Origin: an uncultured Bacteroidales bacterium
Lineage (GTDB): Bacteria; Bacteroidota; Bacteroidia; Bacteroidales; FEN-979
Assembly: GCA_903885595.1 (NCBI GenBank)
Contig: CAISJJ010000013.1
Location: 1 to 60,911, forward strand
Direction: 5' to 3'
DNA length: 60,911 bases
The stretch's first letter is position 1; the number at the start of each line of letters is the position of its first letter. The notes beneath the pieces were generated by a model. The model made no database searches, was not told where the DNA came from, and saw only the letters and a list, made by a program, of their open reading frames with translations. Positions 50,770 to 60,857 of this stretch are shown here, piece by piece. A program made the translations under genes and the position numbers.

Positions 50770-53700
50770 ATGTCTGAACCGATCCTAATGGCGCTGGTGC
50801 AACTATTTGCCATCATTGCAGCCTCCACAAAAAAGCATTCCTCTGAAAACTCCAGAAAAATTCTCGAGTCATATCTGAGTCAACATCTGAACACTCAGGA
50901 ACTTGACGAATATCTGAAACTTTTTGATGTATTGCTGTCATTTCATCAACCCGACGAAACAGAAATCAAGGGGACTGATGTACTTGAAAAAATAAAAACG
51001 ATCTGTCAGAAAATTAAAAAGCAGCTGGCAGCCCAGGACCGGCAGATAGTTTTTGTCAAATTCCTGGAATTTCTAGATGAATTATCCCGTGAGGATGATG
51101 GAAAACTAAATCCTGAAGATGAAAGGTTTATCGGGTTCCTGAACATTTTTAAATCATCGTTTAATTCTCCAGACCAGGAATTCAATGATGCGGTTGCCTT
51201 TATCACCGATCCATTGGGAACAAAAGTGCATCCTGATCATCTTTTGATTATCAGTGCTGAGAAAACAGAAGTTCCTGCAGGTAAAAAGTGTTTGCACCGG
51301 GAACATCTCGATGGGAAACTTTTCATTCTTTTTGTTCCTTCAATACGAACCATGATTTGCCGGTATGTTGGCACTGATGAACTTTTCCTTAACGGCCATA
51401 TCGTGCAACCTTACAGATCATTTGTATTTTCAAATGGTACAATACTAAAGAACCTGAAAATCGCACCGGTTTATTATTCGGATGTTGCTTCAAGATTCCT
51501 CCAGGAATCGGAAAAAGTGAGCATCGAATTTACCGTAAAAGAGGCTGAATACAGGTTTAAACACAGCACAAACGGGATTCATCCGTTCAGTTTTACTGCC
51601 TCATCGGGTGAGCTGATCGGCGTTATGGGGGGCAGCGGTGTAGGTAAATCAACCTTGCTCAATGTCCTGAATGGAAATCTGAAATTAAACAGCGGCCAGA
51701 TTCTGATCAACGGATACGACCTCGATAAGGACAAGGAAAAACTTCAGGGAATGATCGGGTTTGTGCCACAGGATGATTTGCTGATCGAAGAGCTCACCGT
51801 ATTTCAAAATCTCTATTATAATGCGAAACTTTGTTTCCGCGATTTCTCTGAAAAAAAGATTATCCGCTCGGTAATGCGGGTATTGATGGATATCGACCTT
51901 ATCGGCACACGTAACCTGAAAGTTGGTGATCCGATCAATAAATTCATCAGCGGTGGCCAGCGAAAACGATTGAACATCGCGCTGGAGCTTATTCGTGAAC
52001 CATCGGTGCTGTTTGCTGATGAGCCTACCAGCGGACTCTCCTCCATGGACTCTGAAATGGTAATGCTGTTACTTAAAGAACAGACCCTCAAAGGCCGGTT
52101 GGTTATTGTAAACATTCATCAGCCTTCTTCTGATATTTTTAAGCTCTTTGACAAATTGCTGATTATGGATAAAGGGGGTTACCCAATCTATTATGGTAAT
52201 CCGATCGATGCACTGACTTATTTTAAACGGGCCGGAAGTCATGTGAATCCCGATGAGAGTGAATGCCAGAGTTGCGGATATGTTAACCCGGAACAGTTAC
52301 TACAGATTACCGAGACAAAAATCATCAATGAATATGGCCGGTTTACCGGAAACCGGAAAACCACTCCATCGGAGTGGTATGATTCCTTCAGGCAGCACCT
52401 GCAACCGTTACTGCCAGTTAGTGAAGAGCAACAGGATGTACCGAAAAGTTATTTTAAAGTTCCGGGAATTTTCAAACAATTCAGGATTTTCAGTATCAGG
52501 AATCTGCTGACTAAAATCACAAACCGGCAATACATGCTCATCAACCTGCTCGAAGCCCCGTTTCTTGCCGCTTTGCTTGCATATCTTACCAGATACAGCT
52601 TTGGAGACCAATACATATTTGGTGATAACCGCAACCTGGTACCTTACCTGTTTATGAGTGTAGTCGTATCACTTTTCCTTGGAATGATGGTGAGCGCCGA
52701 AGAAATCATCAAAGACCGCCGGATCTTAAAAAGAGAGGCGTTTCTCCATTTAAGCCGGTTCAGTTACCTGAATTCAAAAATCATTCTTTTGTTTTCCTTG
52801 TCAGCCATTCAGTCATTATTGTACGTGGTTGCCGGCAACCTGATACTAGGGATCCACGGAATGACCCTTTCATATTGGCTGATCCTGTTCGCCACCTCAT
52901 GTTTTGCAAACATGGTGGGTTTGAATATTTCAGCCGGATTGAATTCAGTTGTTGCCATCTACATCCTGATACCCTTTATTATTGTCCCGCAATTGTTGCT
53001 TAGTGGTACAGTTGTGCCTTTCGACTACCTCAATCCTGCCATTGCCTCGCGCGAACATGTACCGATGGTGGGCAACCTCATGACTTCACGATGGACCTTT
53101 GAGGCCCTTGCTGTGGAACAGTTCAAAAACAACAAATATGAAAAGGTATTTTATCCTTATGACAAGGAAATATCACACTACTCCTATATTACTGCCTATG
53201 TGATTCCGACCCTTAAATCGGAGTTCGATGAATGCCAGCGTAATCTTTTTAAACGGATCGAGCCCAAAGTAACTTCAAATTACCTTGACATCCTGAAAAC
53301 TGAGATCTCTGCTTTACAAGAAGGAGCTGGCTTTGCCTCACTCCCCTATTTGAACTGTTTGGATGAAAACCTATTAAATGATTCAATTGTCCAGCGTTCA
53401 AAGTTATATCTCGATTCATTAAGCAGATTTTATTCGTCAAAACTGAGTGCTGTGACCGCCAGACGAGATGCTGCCTACGAAAAACTCAAGGCCCGGTTAG
53501 GTGAGGATGAGGTTTACCGGTTTAAACAGGACTATTATAATGAGAATCTCGCTGACCTGATATTAAATAAAGGCGCTGAAAATAAAATTATTGAAGGAAA
53601 GGGAAAACTGATACAGAAGAAAGACCCGATTTTCATGGATCCGACTTCACATGATGGAAGAGCTCATTTTTATGCCCCTGTAAAGATAATCGGTTCATGG

Positions 53701-53835
53701 AAAATCGACACTTTTTGGTTCAACTTCTTCATCATATGGCTCATGACATTCGTTCTATACCTGACACTTCTTCACGATTCCCTCAGGAAAACAATAGAAT
53801 TTTTCGAGCGGCTGAAATTCAGGAAATTGTTCTAA
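50770..53835 (+). CDS. ABCG-type half transporter with FHA-like N-terminal region
   Basis: A 1021-residue fusion of ATPase and permease. Residues 1-140 are helical (TerB-like appearance, low certainty); about 145-230 resemble a forkhead-associated fold (ELFLNGHIVQPYRSFVFSNG). The ABC domain (about 250-490) has Walker A GGSGVGKSTLL, Q-loop FVPQDDLL, signature ISGGQRKRLNIAL and Walker B VLFADEPTSGLSS, then HQPSSDIF with the H-loop. The C-terminal permease is ABC2-type with about six helices and a large soluble insertion between the last two (about 760-960). The order ATPase-then-permease is that of the White/ABCG family. Substrate unknown. Confidence 0.88.
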   Translation: MSEPILMALVQLFAIIAASTKKHSSENSRKILESYLSQHLNTQELDEYLKLFDVLLSFHQPDETEIKGTDVLEKIKTICQKIKKQLAAQDRQIVFVKFLEFLDELSREDDGKLNPEDERFIGFLNIFKSSFNSPDQEFNDAVAFITDPLGTKVHPDHLLIISAEKTEVPAGKKCLHREHLDGKLFILFVPSIRTMICRYVGTDELFLNGHIVQPYRSFVFSNGTILKNLKIAPVYYSDVASRFLQESEKVSIEFTVKEAEYRFKHSTNGIHPFSFTASSGELIGVMGGSGVGKSTLLNVLNGNLKLNSGQILINGYDLDKDKEKLQGMIGFVPQDDLLIEELTVFQNLYYNAKLCFRDFSEKKIIRSVMRVLMDIDLIGTRNLKVGDPINKFISGGQRKRLNIALELIREPSVLFADEPTSGLSSMDSEMVMLLLKEQTLKGRLVIVNIHQPSSDIFKLFDKLLIMDKGGYPIYYGNPIDALTYFKRAGSHVNPDESECQSCGYVNPEQLLQITETKIINEYGRFTGNRKTTPSEWYDSFRQHLQPLLPVSEEQQDVPKSYFKVPGIFKQFRIFSIRNLLTKITNRQYMLINLLEAPFLAALLAYLTRYSFGDQYIFGDNRNLVPYLFMSVVVSLFLGMMVSAEEIIKDRRILKREAFLHLSRFSYLNSKIILLFSLSAIQSLLYVVAGNLILGIHGMTLSYWLILFATSCFANMVGLNISAGLNSVVAIYILIPFIIVPQLLLSGTVVPFDYLNPAIASREHVPMVGNLMTSRWTFEALAVEQFKNNKYEKVFYPYDKEISHYSYITAYVIPTLKSEFDECQRNLFKRIEPKVTSNYLDILKTEISALQEGAGFASLPYLNCLDENLLNDSIVQRSKLYLDSLSRFYSSKLSAVTARRDAAYEKLKARLGEDEVYRFKQDYYNENLADLILNKGAENKIIEGKGKLIQKKDPIFMDPTSHDGRAHFYAPVKIIGSWKIDTFWFNFFIIWLMTFVLYLTLLHDSLRKTIEFFERLKFRKLF

Positions 53836-53920
53836 TTCTTTTCAATCCGGGTTCTCAAATAATCCTATCCATTTGATTTATAATGCGGTTGAAGGAAATT
53901 CTCCATCTAAAAGTGTATTA

Positions 53921-54958
53921 TTATTCTGGCCATCCCGTATCGATGGTTCCGTTCTTTATCCCTGCTGAGATATCGGTAAGGGCTCTTTTTATACTGTCAG
54001 GGACCATCCCATCAAAATAATGAAACGGGGCAATGCCCACTCCTCCGTTATTCAAATTACCGTGAATTACAGTACCGCCCGGATAATAATAGTTGTAATA
54101 ACTATAAATAATATTATAAATAATGACATCCAGCGCTTTCATGCACGAGGTCAATAATATGGGTGCTACCGGGGGAATAGTGAAAAATTGGTCAACATCA
54201 ACTCCAATAGCCCATTTTCCGGCTTCTTTTGCCTTATAAAGTGCGCCATTTCCCGTAGAGCCTGCAAAGGCAAAAATCACTGATGCGTTCCGGCCAATCA
54301 AACTATCGGCCAATTCAGTTCCCTGCAGGGAATCGGAAAAGGAAGTAGCATAATGACCTATCGTTTGCACATTCCTGTGATATTTGGTGTTAAAGTAAGT
54401 TACTCCCTGAGAATAACTGACTGCAAACTGGCGGATTTCGGGAATCTCCGGACCGGCAACAAAACCCGTCACAGGATCTGCCGGAGTTTGTTTCAGCGCC
54501 CACCAGGCAGCCAGAAAACCACACTGGAAAGAGGCCTGATCCACGTCAAACACCGCGCAGAGCAAATTCACAGGCGGGTTGGCCATGCTATAGTCAATGA
54601 TAACAAAATCGATTCCCGGATTGGCATTCGCGGCGCTGATGGTCGCTTCTGCGGCATTAAAACCGGCGGTGATGATCAAATCGAATCCCTTGGTAACGAA
54701 ATAGCCGATATTCGAGGCAATGTCCTCCTGTAATTTACTTTCCTTTGCTTCGCTGCTGATCGGAAAATCCCTGGATGCCGCCTGAAATCCATATAAAAGA
54801 GCCTGATTGAACCCGGCGTCAGAAAACCCGCCCAGATCGCTGACCAGGCCAATTTTTAATGTTGGGAGTGGTACCGGATCTGACTTCTTCGAACATGAAG
54901 TAAAAATAAATACAAATGTCAACAGAGCACAAAATGCAAACGTAAATAATTTCTTCAT
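53921..54958 (-). CDS. BMP/PnrA-family substrate-binding lipoprotein
   Basis: A 345-residue lipoprotein with lipobox VFIFTSC and the PnrA/Med fold: LKIGLVSDLGGFSDAGFNQALLYG at the start (D and F contact the ligand), DLIITAGFNAAEA, FVIIDYS and GVDVDQFF. Many members bind purine nucleosides; others have signalling roles. No ABC permease or ATPase gene is adjacent. The ATG at 54958 gives a proper signal peptide (MKKLFTFAFCALLTF); a frame extending to 55027 would run through the palindromic repeat and is rejected. Confidence 0.9.
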   Translation of the reverse strand: MKKLFTFAFCALLTFVFIFTSCSKKSDPVPLPTLKIGLVSDLGGFSDAGFNQALLYGFQAASRDFPISSEAKESKLQEDIASNIGYFVTKGFDLIITAGFNAAEATISAANANPGIDFVIIDYSMANPPVNLLCAVFDVDQASFQCGFLAAWWALKQTPADPVTGFVAGPEIPEIRQFAVSYSQGVTYFNTKYHRNVQTIGHYATSFSDSLQGTELADSLIGRNASVIFAFAGSTGNGALYKAKEAGKWAIGVDVDQFFTIPPVAPILLTSCMKALDVIIYNIIYSYYNYYYPGGTVIHGNLNNGGVGIAPFHYFDGMVPDSIKRALTDISAGIKNGTIDTGWPE

Positions 54959-54991
54959 TTTTATCGGCTTTATTACAATATCGGTTTGAAT

Positions 54992-55023
54992 CACCCTGTC
55001 AGGGTGGCACCCCCTGACAGGGT
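54992..55023. repeat. Palindromic repeat with 12-bp stem between tolC-like and BMP genes
   Basis: Arms ACCCTGTCAGGG and CCCTGACAGGGT around a 7-nt loop, a further member of the CCCTGACAGGG family. Confidence 0.8.
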
Positions 55024-55040
55024 TCATGCAAAGTTACCAT

Positions 55041-56345
55041 TTATCGAATGAGTTTGCCACTTAAAAGCAGCAACTCTGTTTCAGTAAGTTTTGCTTTGAA
55101 TTCGGCCGTGACCAGGCGAGTTCCGGCAGTCAGCAGATCTTGTTGTACTTCGCGTAGCTGTAAAGAGGAAATAGATCCGACCGCATATCCCTCTTTTGCA
55201 ATATCCATGCTTTTTATCGCAAGCAGCAGGTTTTCATGCTCAAATCCAATCATTTGGAGCTGGTTCTGGTAATCATTATATATCCGGGCAAGATAGGCTT
55301 CGAGCCGGTTTTCTATCTGTTTGATTTCAAGGTCGTTAGTTTGCAATGCGATAGCGGCATTTTTAAACGCTCTGTTTAAATTAAGTCCATCAAAAAGTTT
55401 CATATTTAACGATAAACCAAATGAAGGTCCAAAGTTCTGGTTATATTGCACAAAATTAGCCTCCGTTTCTGATCTGTAATAGTTGAAATTAGTATAAAAA
55501 CCAAGTGTTGGCCACTGGTTAGCCCGTGCAGTCTTTAATTCCAGCTGCCCAACCTGCTTGTTCCTGATTGCCAGAAGGAGATTCCGGTTTGCTGTTTTCA
55601 TGGATGATCGCAGTGAATCGTATTGCAACAATGTGGAAACAAGGATTGTGTCCTGCACTACAAAAGGGGTATTGACATCCCTTGATAACAAATCGTTCAG
55701 GGTAGTTTTGGAATTTTCAAACAAGGTTTGCTGGTTTGATAAATCAGCCACATCTGCGTTTAACTCAACCCTGGCTTTCAGATATTCCATTTCCGACCCG
55801 GTGCCCGTTTCAAAGCGCATGGTTGCAAGTTCAAGCCGAAACCGGGAGATGAGGACCTGCTCGGTGAAAATCCGGGTCACCCGTTCTTGCCTGATGATTT
55901 CATAATAACTGCCGATAATCCTGGCTATCGTATTTTCGATGGTGATCTTTGCACTCAGTTCACTCATCTCCTCCAGCTTTTTTAATTTATCATAGGTGAT
56001 GAACATGTTCAATCCATCGAAAAGGGTCCATGAAAGACCTATTCCAGCAGTAATTAAATCACTGTGCGCTCTTGTATTATTCAGTTCAGCTCCTGAAACA
56101 ACATTTACATTTGCATTGCTGAGACCATTGACATATCCTGCATTCACACCGATTTCGGGCAACATGCCCGCATTGCCCGGCGAAGCATTATTATGTGCAA
56201 CCTGATTCGAATTTTGCGCCATTATAATACCGTAATTATTCGCCAACCCTATCGCTACAGCCTGGTCCAACACCAAAATTTCCTGGCTCTCAGCCAATCC
56301 GGTAAAAAGTAAAAACAGCAATCCGGTAAATGCAACTTTTTTCAT
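55041..56345 (-). CDS. TolC-like outer-membrane efflux protein
   Basis: A 434-residue TolC-family channel with a signal peptide (LLFLLFTGLAESQE). Two homologous halves of long helices and short strands are visible (e.g. ATMRFETGTGSEMEYLKARVELNADVADL and AKEGYAVGSISSLQLREVQQDLL), as expected for the trimeric tunnel. It is the last gene of the RND operon; its ATG overlaps the RND stop by 1 nt (TGATG). Confidence 0.9.
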   Translation of the reverse strand: MKKVAFTGLLFLLFTGLAESQEILVLDQAVAIGLANNYGIIMAQNSNQVAHNNASPGNAGMLPEIGVNAGYVNGLSNANVNVVSGAELNNTRAHSDLITAGIGLSWTLFDGLNMFITYDKLKKLEEMSELSAKITIENTIARIIGSYYEIIRQERVTRIFTEQVLISRFRLELATMRFETGTGSEMEYLKARVELNADVADLSNQQTLFENSKTTLNDLLSRDVNTPFVVQDTILVSTLLQYDSLRSSMKTANRNLLLAIRNKQVGQLELKTARANQWPTLGFYTNFNYYRSETEANFVQYNQNFGPSFGLSLNMKLFDGLNLNRAFKNAAIALQTNDLEIKQIENRLEAYLARIYNDYQNQLQMIGFEHENLLLAIKSMDIAKEGYAVGSISSLQLREVQQDLLTAGTRLVTAEFKAKLTETELLLLSGKLIR

Positions 56346-59300
56346 TAACTTATATCGTCAGTCATAATGGATTTTTTCTCAACTGTAAGTTCTGTATAAT
56401 CAATTATATTGGTGCGCGGGTTTGCCGATAAATATGAGTAAATCACGGGAATGATATAAAGTGTGAGAAAAGTAGAAAAAAAGAGTCCTCCTACCACCGC
56501 AATGCCCAGCGACTGCCTGCTTTCAGCTGAAGCGCCCAGTTTAAGGGCGATAGGCAGAATTCCCAGGATCATGGCCGATGAAGTCATCAGGATCGGCCTA
56601 AGTCTTGAAATGGCAGCACGCTGAACCGCTTCGATTTTATTTAGACCTGATGCTTTTCGCTGATTTGCAAATTCAACTATCAGGATTCCATTCTTGGTCA
56701 CCAGACCTATCAGCATGATAATACCGATTTCACTGAAAATATTCAGGGTCTGATTAAAATACCAAAGGGTGAAAAGGGCGCCGGCAAGCGCCAGAGGAAC
56801 GGTTAAAAGGATGATCAGCGGATCAATAAAACTTTCAAACTGCGCGGCAAGGATGAGGAATATCAATACGATGGCCAGCAGGAAAATGAAGATTAAACTC
56901 GACGAACTTTCCCGGTAATCGCGCGACTGCCCTGCCAGTGCCGTGTTGAATGTGGGCGGTAAGACCCTCTTTGAAACTTCATCCAGCGCTTTGATTCCAT
57001 CACCTAATGTTGCACCTTGTGTAAGTCCTGCAGAGATGGTAGCGGAAATGTAACGGTTAAATGAAAAGATTGCTGCCGGGTTGATGGACTCCTCCATGTG
57101 GATCAGGTTGTCGAGCAGGATCATGTCCCCCTTATTATTCCTCACATAAAGTGCCTTAAGGGCATCAGGGCGGTCACGGTCACATCTCATCACCTGTCCG
57201 ATAATCTCATATTGCTTGCCATCCATGATAAAATAGCCGTACCTCTGGCCGCTCATGGTCAGCTGCAATGTGCGGGCGATTTCCTGTGTTGAAACCCCCA
57301 GCTGCGCTGCTTTTTCACGATCAATGGTAATCCTTAATTCCGGTTTATTCACCTTAAAATTGGCATCGACAAACTGCAGTACCTGGATATTTCGGGCTTC
57401 CTCGAGGAATTTTGGTAAAACTTCATTGAGGCTTTTCAGATTTGGAGCCTGTAAAACATACTGGATTGGCTGACCCGCGAAGCGGTCGCCGATCGTAGGA
57501 GGTTCGAATGGGAAGATTCGGATACCAGTAATGTTCTGAAAATCCTTCGTCATTTTTCTGAATATCTGACGCTGGCTTCTTTTACGTTTGTCAGGATCAA
57601 CCAGGTATACAATATGTTGCGCCTTATTCGGATTATCCACTGTTCCCAGGCTTGGCGCAATCAAAGAGAACGAGACATCCGCTTCCGGAACCGAGTCGGC
57701 AATATACTGATCAAGCTGTGCCATGTATTCAGACATGAACTCATAAGTAGAGCCCTCGGGCGCGAGTGTCGGGATCCGGATATTGTTGCGGTCTTCAAAT
57801 GGGGCCAGTTCAGAGTGCAACGATCTGAATGTAAACACGATAACAATCATTAATCCCAGGAAAATCGGAAATATAAGCCACCGGTGATTCATAAATTCTT
57901 TAAGTGAATAACGATATCCTCGATTCAATGCAAGAAAAAATGGTTCAGTTTTGTTGATGAGCCAGTTTGAATTCAAATGATGCTGCGATTTCAATATACG
58001 GGAACACATCATCGGGGACAAAGTGAGCGCTACAAAGGCGGAAATCAATACTGAAGCTGCCACCACGATGGCAAACTCCTTGAAAAGTCGGCCGATCAAT
58101 CCCTGAAGGAACATTATCGGAAGGAATACTGCGGCAAGGGTAATGGTAGTTGAGACAACTGCAAAAAAGATCTCCTGCATTCCTTTCAATGATGCCTCGA
58201 TTGGCCTCATGCCGGTGTCTATTTTGGTATAAATATTCTCAAGAACGACAATTGCATCGTCGCACACAAGTCCAATAGAAAGCACAATGGCCAGCAGGGT
58301 GAGCACATTGATTGAGAGGCCCATGAATGCCATGATAATGAATGCCCCGATGATGGAAACGGGAATAGCAACTACCGGGATGATGGTGGAACGCCAATCG
58401 CGCAGGAAAATGAATATGATCAGCACCACGAGAATGAGCGACAGAATGATTGTTTGTTGTACTTCTTTGACCGCCTCACGTTCAAATTTGGTGAAATCAT
58501 AGCCAATGCGGACTTCGTAATCGGATGGAATCTCTTTCCTCAGGCCCTCCATGCGCTTGTAAAACTCATTGGCAATGGAAACATTATTAGCGCCGGTTTG
58601 GGGCACAACCCCGATGGTAATAACCGGAAGCAGGTCCATGAGTACAGTAGACCGGTCATTCTGAGGGTAGAGTTCAGCGGTACCGATGTCGGAAATCCTG
58701 ACAATATTTCCATGCTCCTGTTTGATGATCACGTCGTTGAACTGCCCGGGCGTTTGCAGCAAGCCCAGGGTGCGTATTGTGAGTTCAGTCAGGTCTCCTT
58801 CAACCCTTCCCGAAGGAAGCTCGATGTTCTCACGACTTATGGCCCGTTCAATATCCACTGATGAGATCCCGTTTGCAGCCATTTTATAAGGATCAAGCCA
58901 CAGTCTCATCGAATACTTCTTTTGCCCATAAAGTTTAATGTCTCCAACCCCCGGAATGGTCTGAAGACGTTCTTTCATCGTATTTTCCACGAGGTCGTCC
59001 ACCTCCATGATGTTACGTTTATAACTTCGCACGATTACGAATATAATTGCGTTTGCATTGGCGCTCAGCTTTTCCACAATGGGAGGATCCACATCCTTGG
59101 GTAATAATTTTATGGTTTTCGAAACACGGTCACGAACATCATTTGCTGCAGACTCCATCTCCTTTCCCAGGTTGAATTCCACGTTGATCAGGCTCGACTG
59201 ATCCGTTGAAACCGACGACAGCACGCGTATTCCTTCGATCCCATTGATAGCATCTTCAAGCGGTTCAGTGATCTGGGCCTGGATGATTTCTGGATTTGCA

Positions 59301-59458
59301 CCGGAATAGGTTGTCGTAACAGTTACAACAGGCGGGTCCATTTCAGGATATTCCCTGATGCCAAGATAAATAAATCCAACAGCGCCAAAAATGAGGATCA
59401 GGATGGTGAATACCAATGCAAGAACCGGTTTTTTTATGCTCAGGGAGGAGAGACTCAT
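56345..59458 (-). CDS. RND-family efflux pump inner-membrane subunit
   Basis: A 1037-residue AcrB/MexF-like pump. The N-terminus SLSIKKPVLALVFTILILIFG, the YPEMDPPVVTVTTTYSGANPEI motif, the helix-4 proton-relay segment with two aspartates (GLVCDDAIVVLENI), PIMFLQGLIGRLFKEFA and the second-half equivalents (GLVTKNGILIVEFAN) are all typical of the HAE-1 group, which exports drugs and hydrophobic compounds. Length is normal. The gene follows the adaptor gene by 1 bp. Confidence 0.95.
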   Translation of the reverse strand: MSLSSLSIKKPVLALVFTILILIFGAVGFIYLGIREYPEMDPPVVTVTTTYSGANPEIIQAQITEPLEDAINGIEGIRVLSSVSTDQSSLINVEFNLGKEMESAANDVRDRVSKTIKLLPKDVDPPIVEKLSANANAIIFVIVRSYKRNIMEVDDLVENTMKERLQTIPGVGDIKLYGQKKYSMRLWLDPYKMAANGISSVDIERAISRENIELPSGRVEGDLTELTIRTLGLLQTPGQFNDVIIKQEHGNIVRISDIGTAELYPQNDRSTVLMDLLPVITIGVVPQTGANNVSIANEFYKRMEGLRKEIPSDYEVRIGYDFTKFEREAVKEVQQTIILSLILVVLIIFIFLRDWRSTIIPVVAIPVSIIGAFIIMAFMGLSINVLTLLAIVLSIGLVCDDAIVVLENIYTKIDTGMRPIEASLKGMQEIFFAVVSTTITLAAVFLPIMFLQGLIGRLFKEFAIVVAASVLISAFVALTLSPMMCSRILKSQHHLNSNWLINKTEPFFLALNRGYRYSLKEFMNHRWLIFPIFLGLMIVIVFTFRSLHSELAPFEDRNNIRIPTLAPEGSTYEFMSEYMAQLDQYIADSVPEADVSFSLIAPSLGTVDNPNKAQHIVYLVDPDKRKRSQRQIFRKMTKDFQNITGIRIFPFEPPTIGDRFAGQPIQYVLQAPNLKSLNEVLPKFLEEARNIQVLQFVDANFKVNKPELRITIDREKAAQLGVSTQEIARTLQLTMSGQRYGYFIMDGKQYEIIGQVMRCDRDRPDALKALYVRNNKGDMILLDNLIHMEESINPAAIFSFNRYISATISAGLTQGATLGDGIKALDEVSKRVLPPTFNTALAGQSRDYRESSSSLIFIFLLAIVLIFLILAAQFESFIDPLIILLTVPLALAGALFTLWYFNQTLNIFSEIGIIMLIGLVTKNGILIVEFANQRKASGLNKIEAVQRAAISRLRPILMTSSAMILGILPIALKLGASAESRQSLGIAVVGGLFFSTFLTLYIIPVIYSYLSANPRTNIIDYTELTVEKKSIMTDDIS

Positions 59459-59459
59459 C

Positions 59460-60515
59460 TTAGCTGATTTTAATGATCTTCAACGGTGACTCCTTCTTAA
59501 TACGGAGTAAATTTGTCATTACGATCGTATCCCCGGGACTCAGCCCATCAAGAATCTGAATATAATCCCGGTTTCTGACCCCGGTTTTAACCATCAAAGG
59601 CTGGGCGGATCCACTGCGGTTTACAAAAACTCCATACCCCCTGCTTGACGGGATTAATGCCGAGGTAGGTATAAAAAGGCTTTTGTCAAATTCCATTAAG
59701 GTCATCGCGACCCTTGCTGATGTTCCTGCTACCAGCTTACCATCGCCATTCGCTGCGACAGCCCTAACTAAAAGCGTTCGTGTTTTTATATCGACAGCTG
59801 GTTCAATGGCCTCGACCACAGCTGAAACCTCATTCTCCAGGTAATCAGTATGGAAAGAAATCTTTGAACCAACATGCAGATCCTGTGCATACCGCTCAGG
59901 GATAGAAAAATCTATTTTCATCCTGCTTACATCTACTAAATTTGCTAAAACAAGTTCTGGATTTACCAAAGTGCCTTCGCTTACATTCCTCAAGCCGATC
60001 CTACCTGCAAATGGTGCGCGGATCTCGGTTTTTGCAAGGTCGACCTTGAGAACTTCGATTTCTGCCTGAAGGGTTTGACGCAGGTTTGATACCACATCAA
60101 AGCGTTCCTGGCTTATTCCTCCCTTATCAAGTAAAACTTTCTCCCTCGATTCATTCGCTGCTGACAGTTTTTCCTCAACAACCAGTTTGTTGATTCTTGC
60201 ATTGACATCAGCATCATCCAGTTTAAACAACAACTGGTCTTTTACAACAGAGGCTCCCTCTTTGAGATAAATGGCTGTAATTTTCTTATTGATCTCCCCG
60301 ACGATTTCAACCTGTTCATTTGCCCTGATTGTACCAACAGTCTCTAATTGATAATTTACAGAGGTATCCTTCGCTATGTAACATTCAACAAGGATTGCCG
60401 GGTTTGCAACAGCTGCAGTTTTTTGCTCCTGGTTGTCGGAAAAAACCAACATTTTTAAAAGAGTAAAAATGACAATAATAATGGCTATTCCCAGAAAAAA
60501 TAAGTTTCGTTTCAT
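59460..60515 (-). CDS. RND efflux periplasmic adaptor subunit
   Basis: A 351-residue membrane fusion protein. An N-terminal membrane anchor (about 5-25), lipoyl half-motifs (VGTIRANEQVEIVGEINKKI and TEIRAPFAGRIGLRNVSEG), a short coiled-coil hairpin (about 105-150) and a beta-barrel (IDFSIPERYAQDL) are visible. It joins the RND pump to the TolC-like channel. It is the first gene of the three-gene minus-strand operon. No regulator gene is present before the window edge. Confidence 0.92.
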   Translation of the reverse strand: MKRNLFFLGIAIIIVIFTLLKMLVFSDNQEQKTAAVANPAILVECYIAKDTSVNYQLETVGTIRANEQVEIVGEINKKITAIYLKEGASVVKDQLLFKLDDADVNARINKLVVEEKLSAANESREKVLLDKGGISQERFDVVSNLRQTLQAEIEVLKVDLAKTEIRAPFAGRIGLRNVSEGTLVNPELVLANLVDVSRMKIDFSIPERYAQDLHVGSKISFHTDYLENEVSAVVEAIEPAVDIKTRTLLVRAVAANGDGKLVAGTSARVAMTLMEFDKSLFIPTSALIPSSRGYGVFVNRSGSAQPLMVKTGVRNRDYIQILDGLSPGDTIVMTNLLRIKKESPLKIIKIS

Positions 60516-60702
60516 CTGCTAATGTTTTTTACACCTCTAACTCATTGAATCTCCGAAATTGTTATTCACGATTTGCAGGAACTGGATTCTGTGCCTGAAT
60601 CATTTGTCAATATTTCAATTTGAATGAGCGCGATCATACCAGAAAAATTCCGGATAACAAGATCCTTCCTGTTTGAGGTAATTGTTTTCATTAATCCATT
60701 CC

Positions 60703-60717
60703 GGCTCCGTAGGAGCC
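60703..60717. repeat. Hairpin repeat GGCTCC-GTA-GGAGCC
   Basis: A perfect 6-3-6 hairpin that shares the CCGTAGG core with the three 15-bp repeats that follow. Confidence 0.7.
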
Positions 60718-60755
60718 AAATCCTGGTAGCCCGCTTACCCCCACCCCGATCTCAG

Positions 60756-60770
60756 CGCGCCGTAGGTGCG
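60756..60770 (-). repeat. 15-bp repeat CGCACCTACGGCGCG, inverted copy
   Basis: Reads CGCGCCGTAGGTGCG on the plus strand. It is an exact inverted copy of the elements at 60808 and 60858. Confidence 0.85.
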
Positions 60771-60807
60771 CAACACATTTTGGATTTGAATCTCCGGAAA
60801 ATAATTT

Positions 60808-60822
60808 CGCACCTACGGCGCG
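60808..60822 (+). repeat. 15-bp repeat CGCACCTACGGCGCG, copy 2
   Basis: Identical to the copy at 60858, 50 bp apart. With the inverted copy at 60756 it can form a 15-bp stem with a 37-nt loop. Confidence 0.85.
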
Positions 60823-60857
60823 AAATGCTCCCAAACCTCGTCGTACTACCAATATAT

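Noticed and set aside
54959-55027. N-terminal extension of the BMP lipoprotein
   Set aside because: It would translate the palindromic repeat and place a hydrophilic stretch before the signal peptide.
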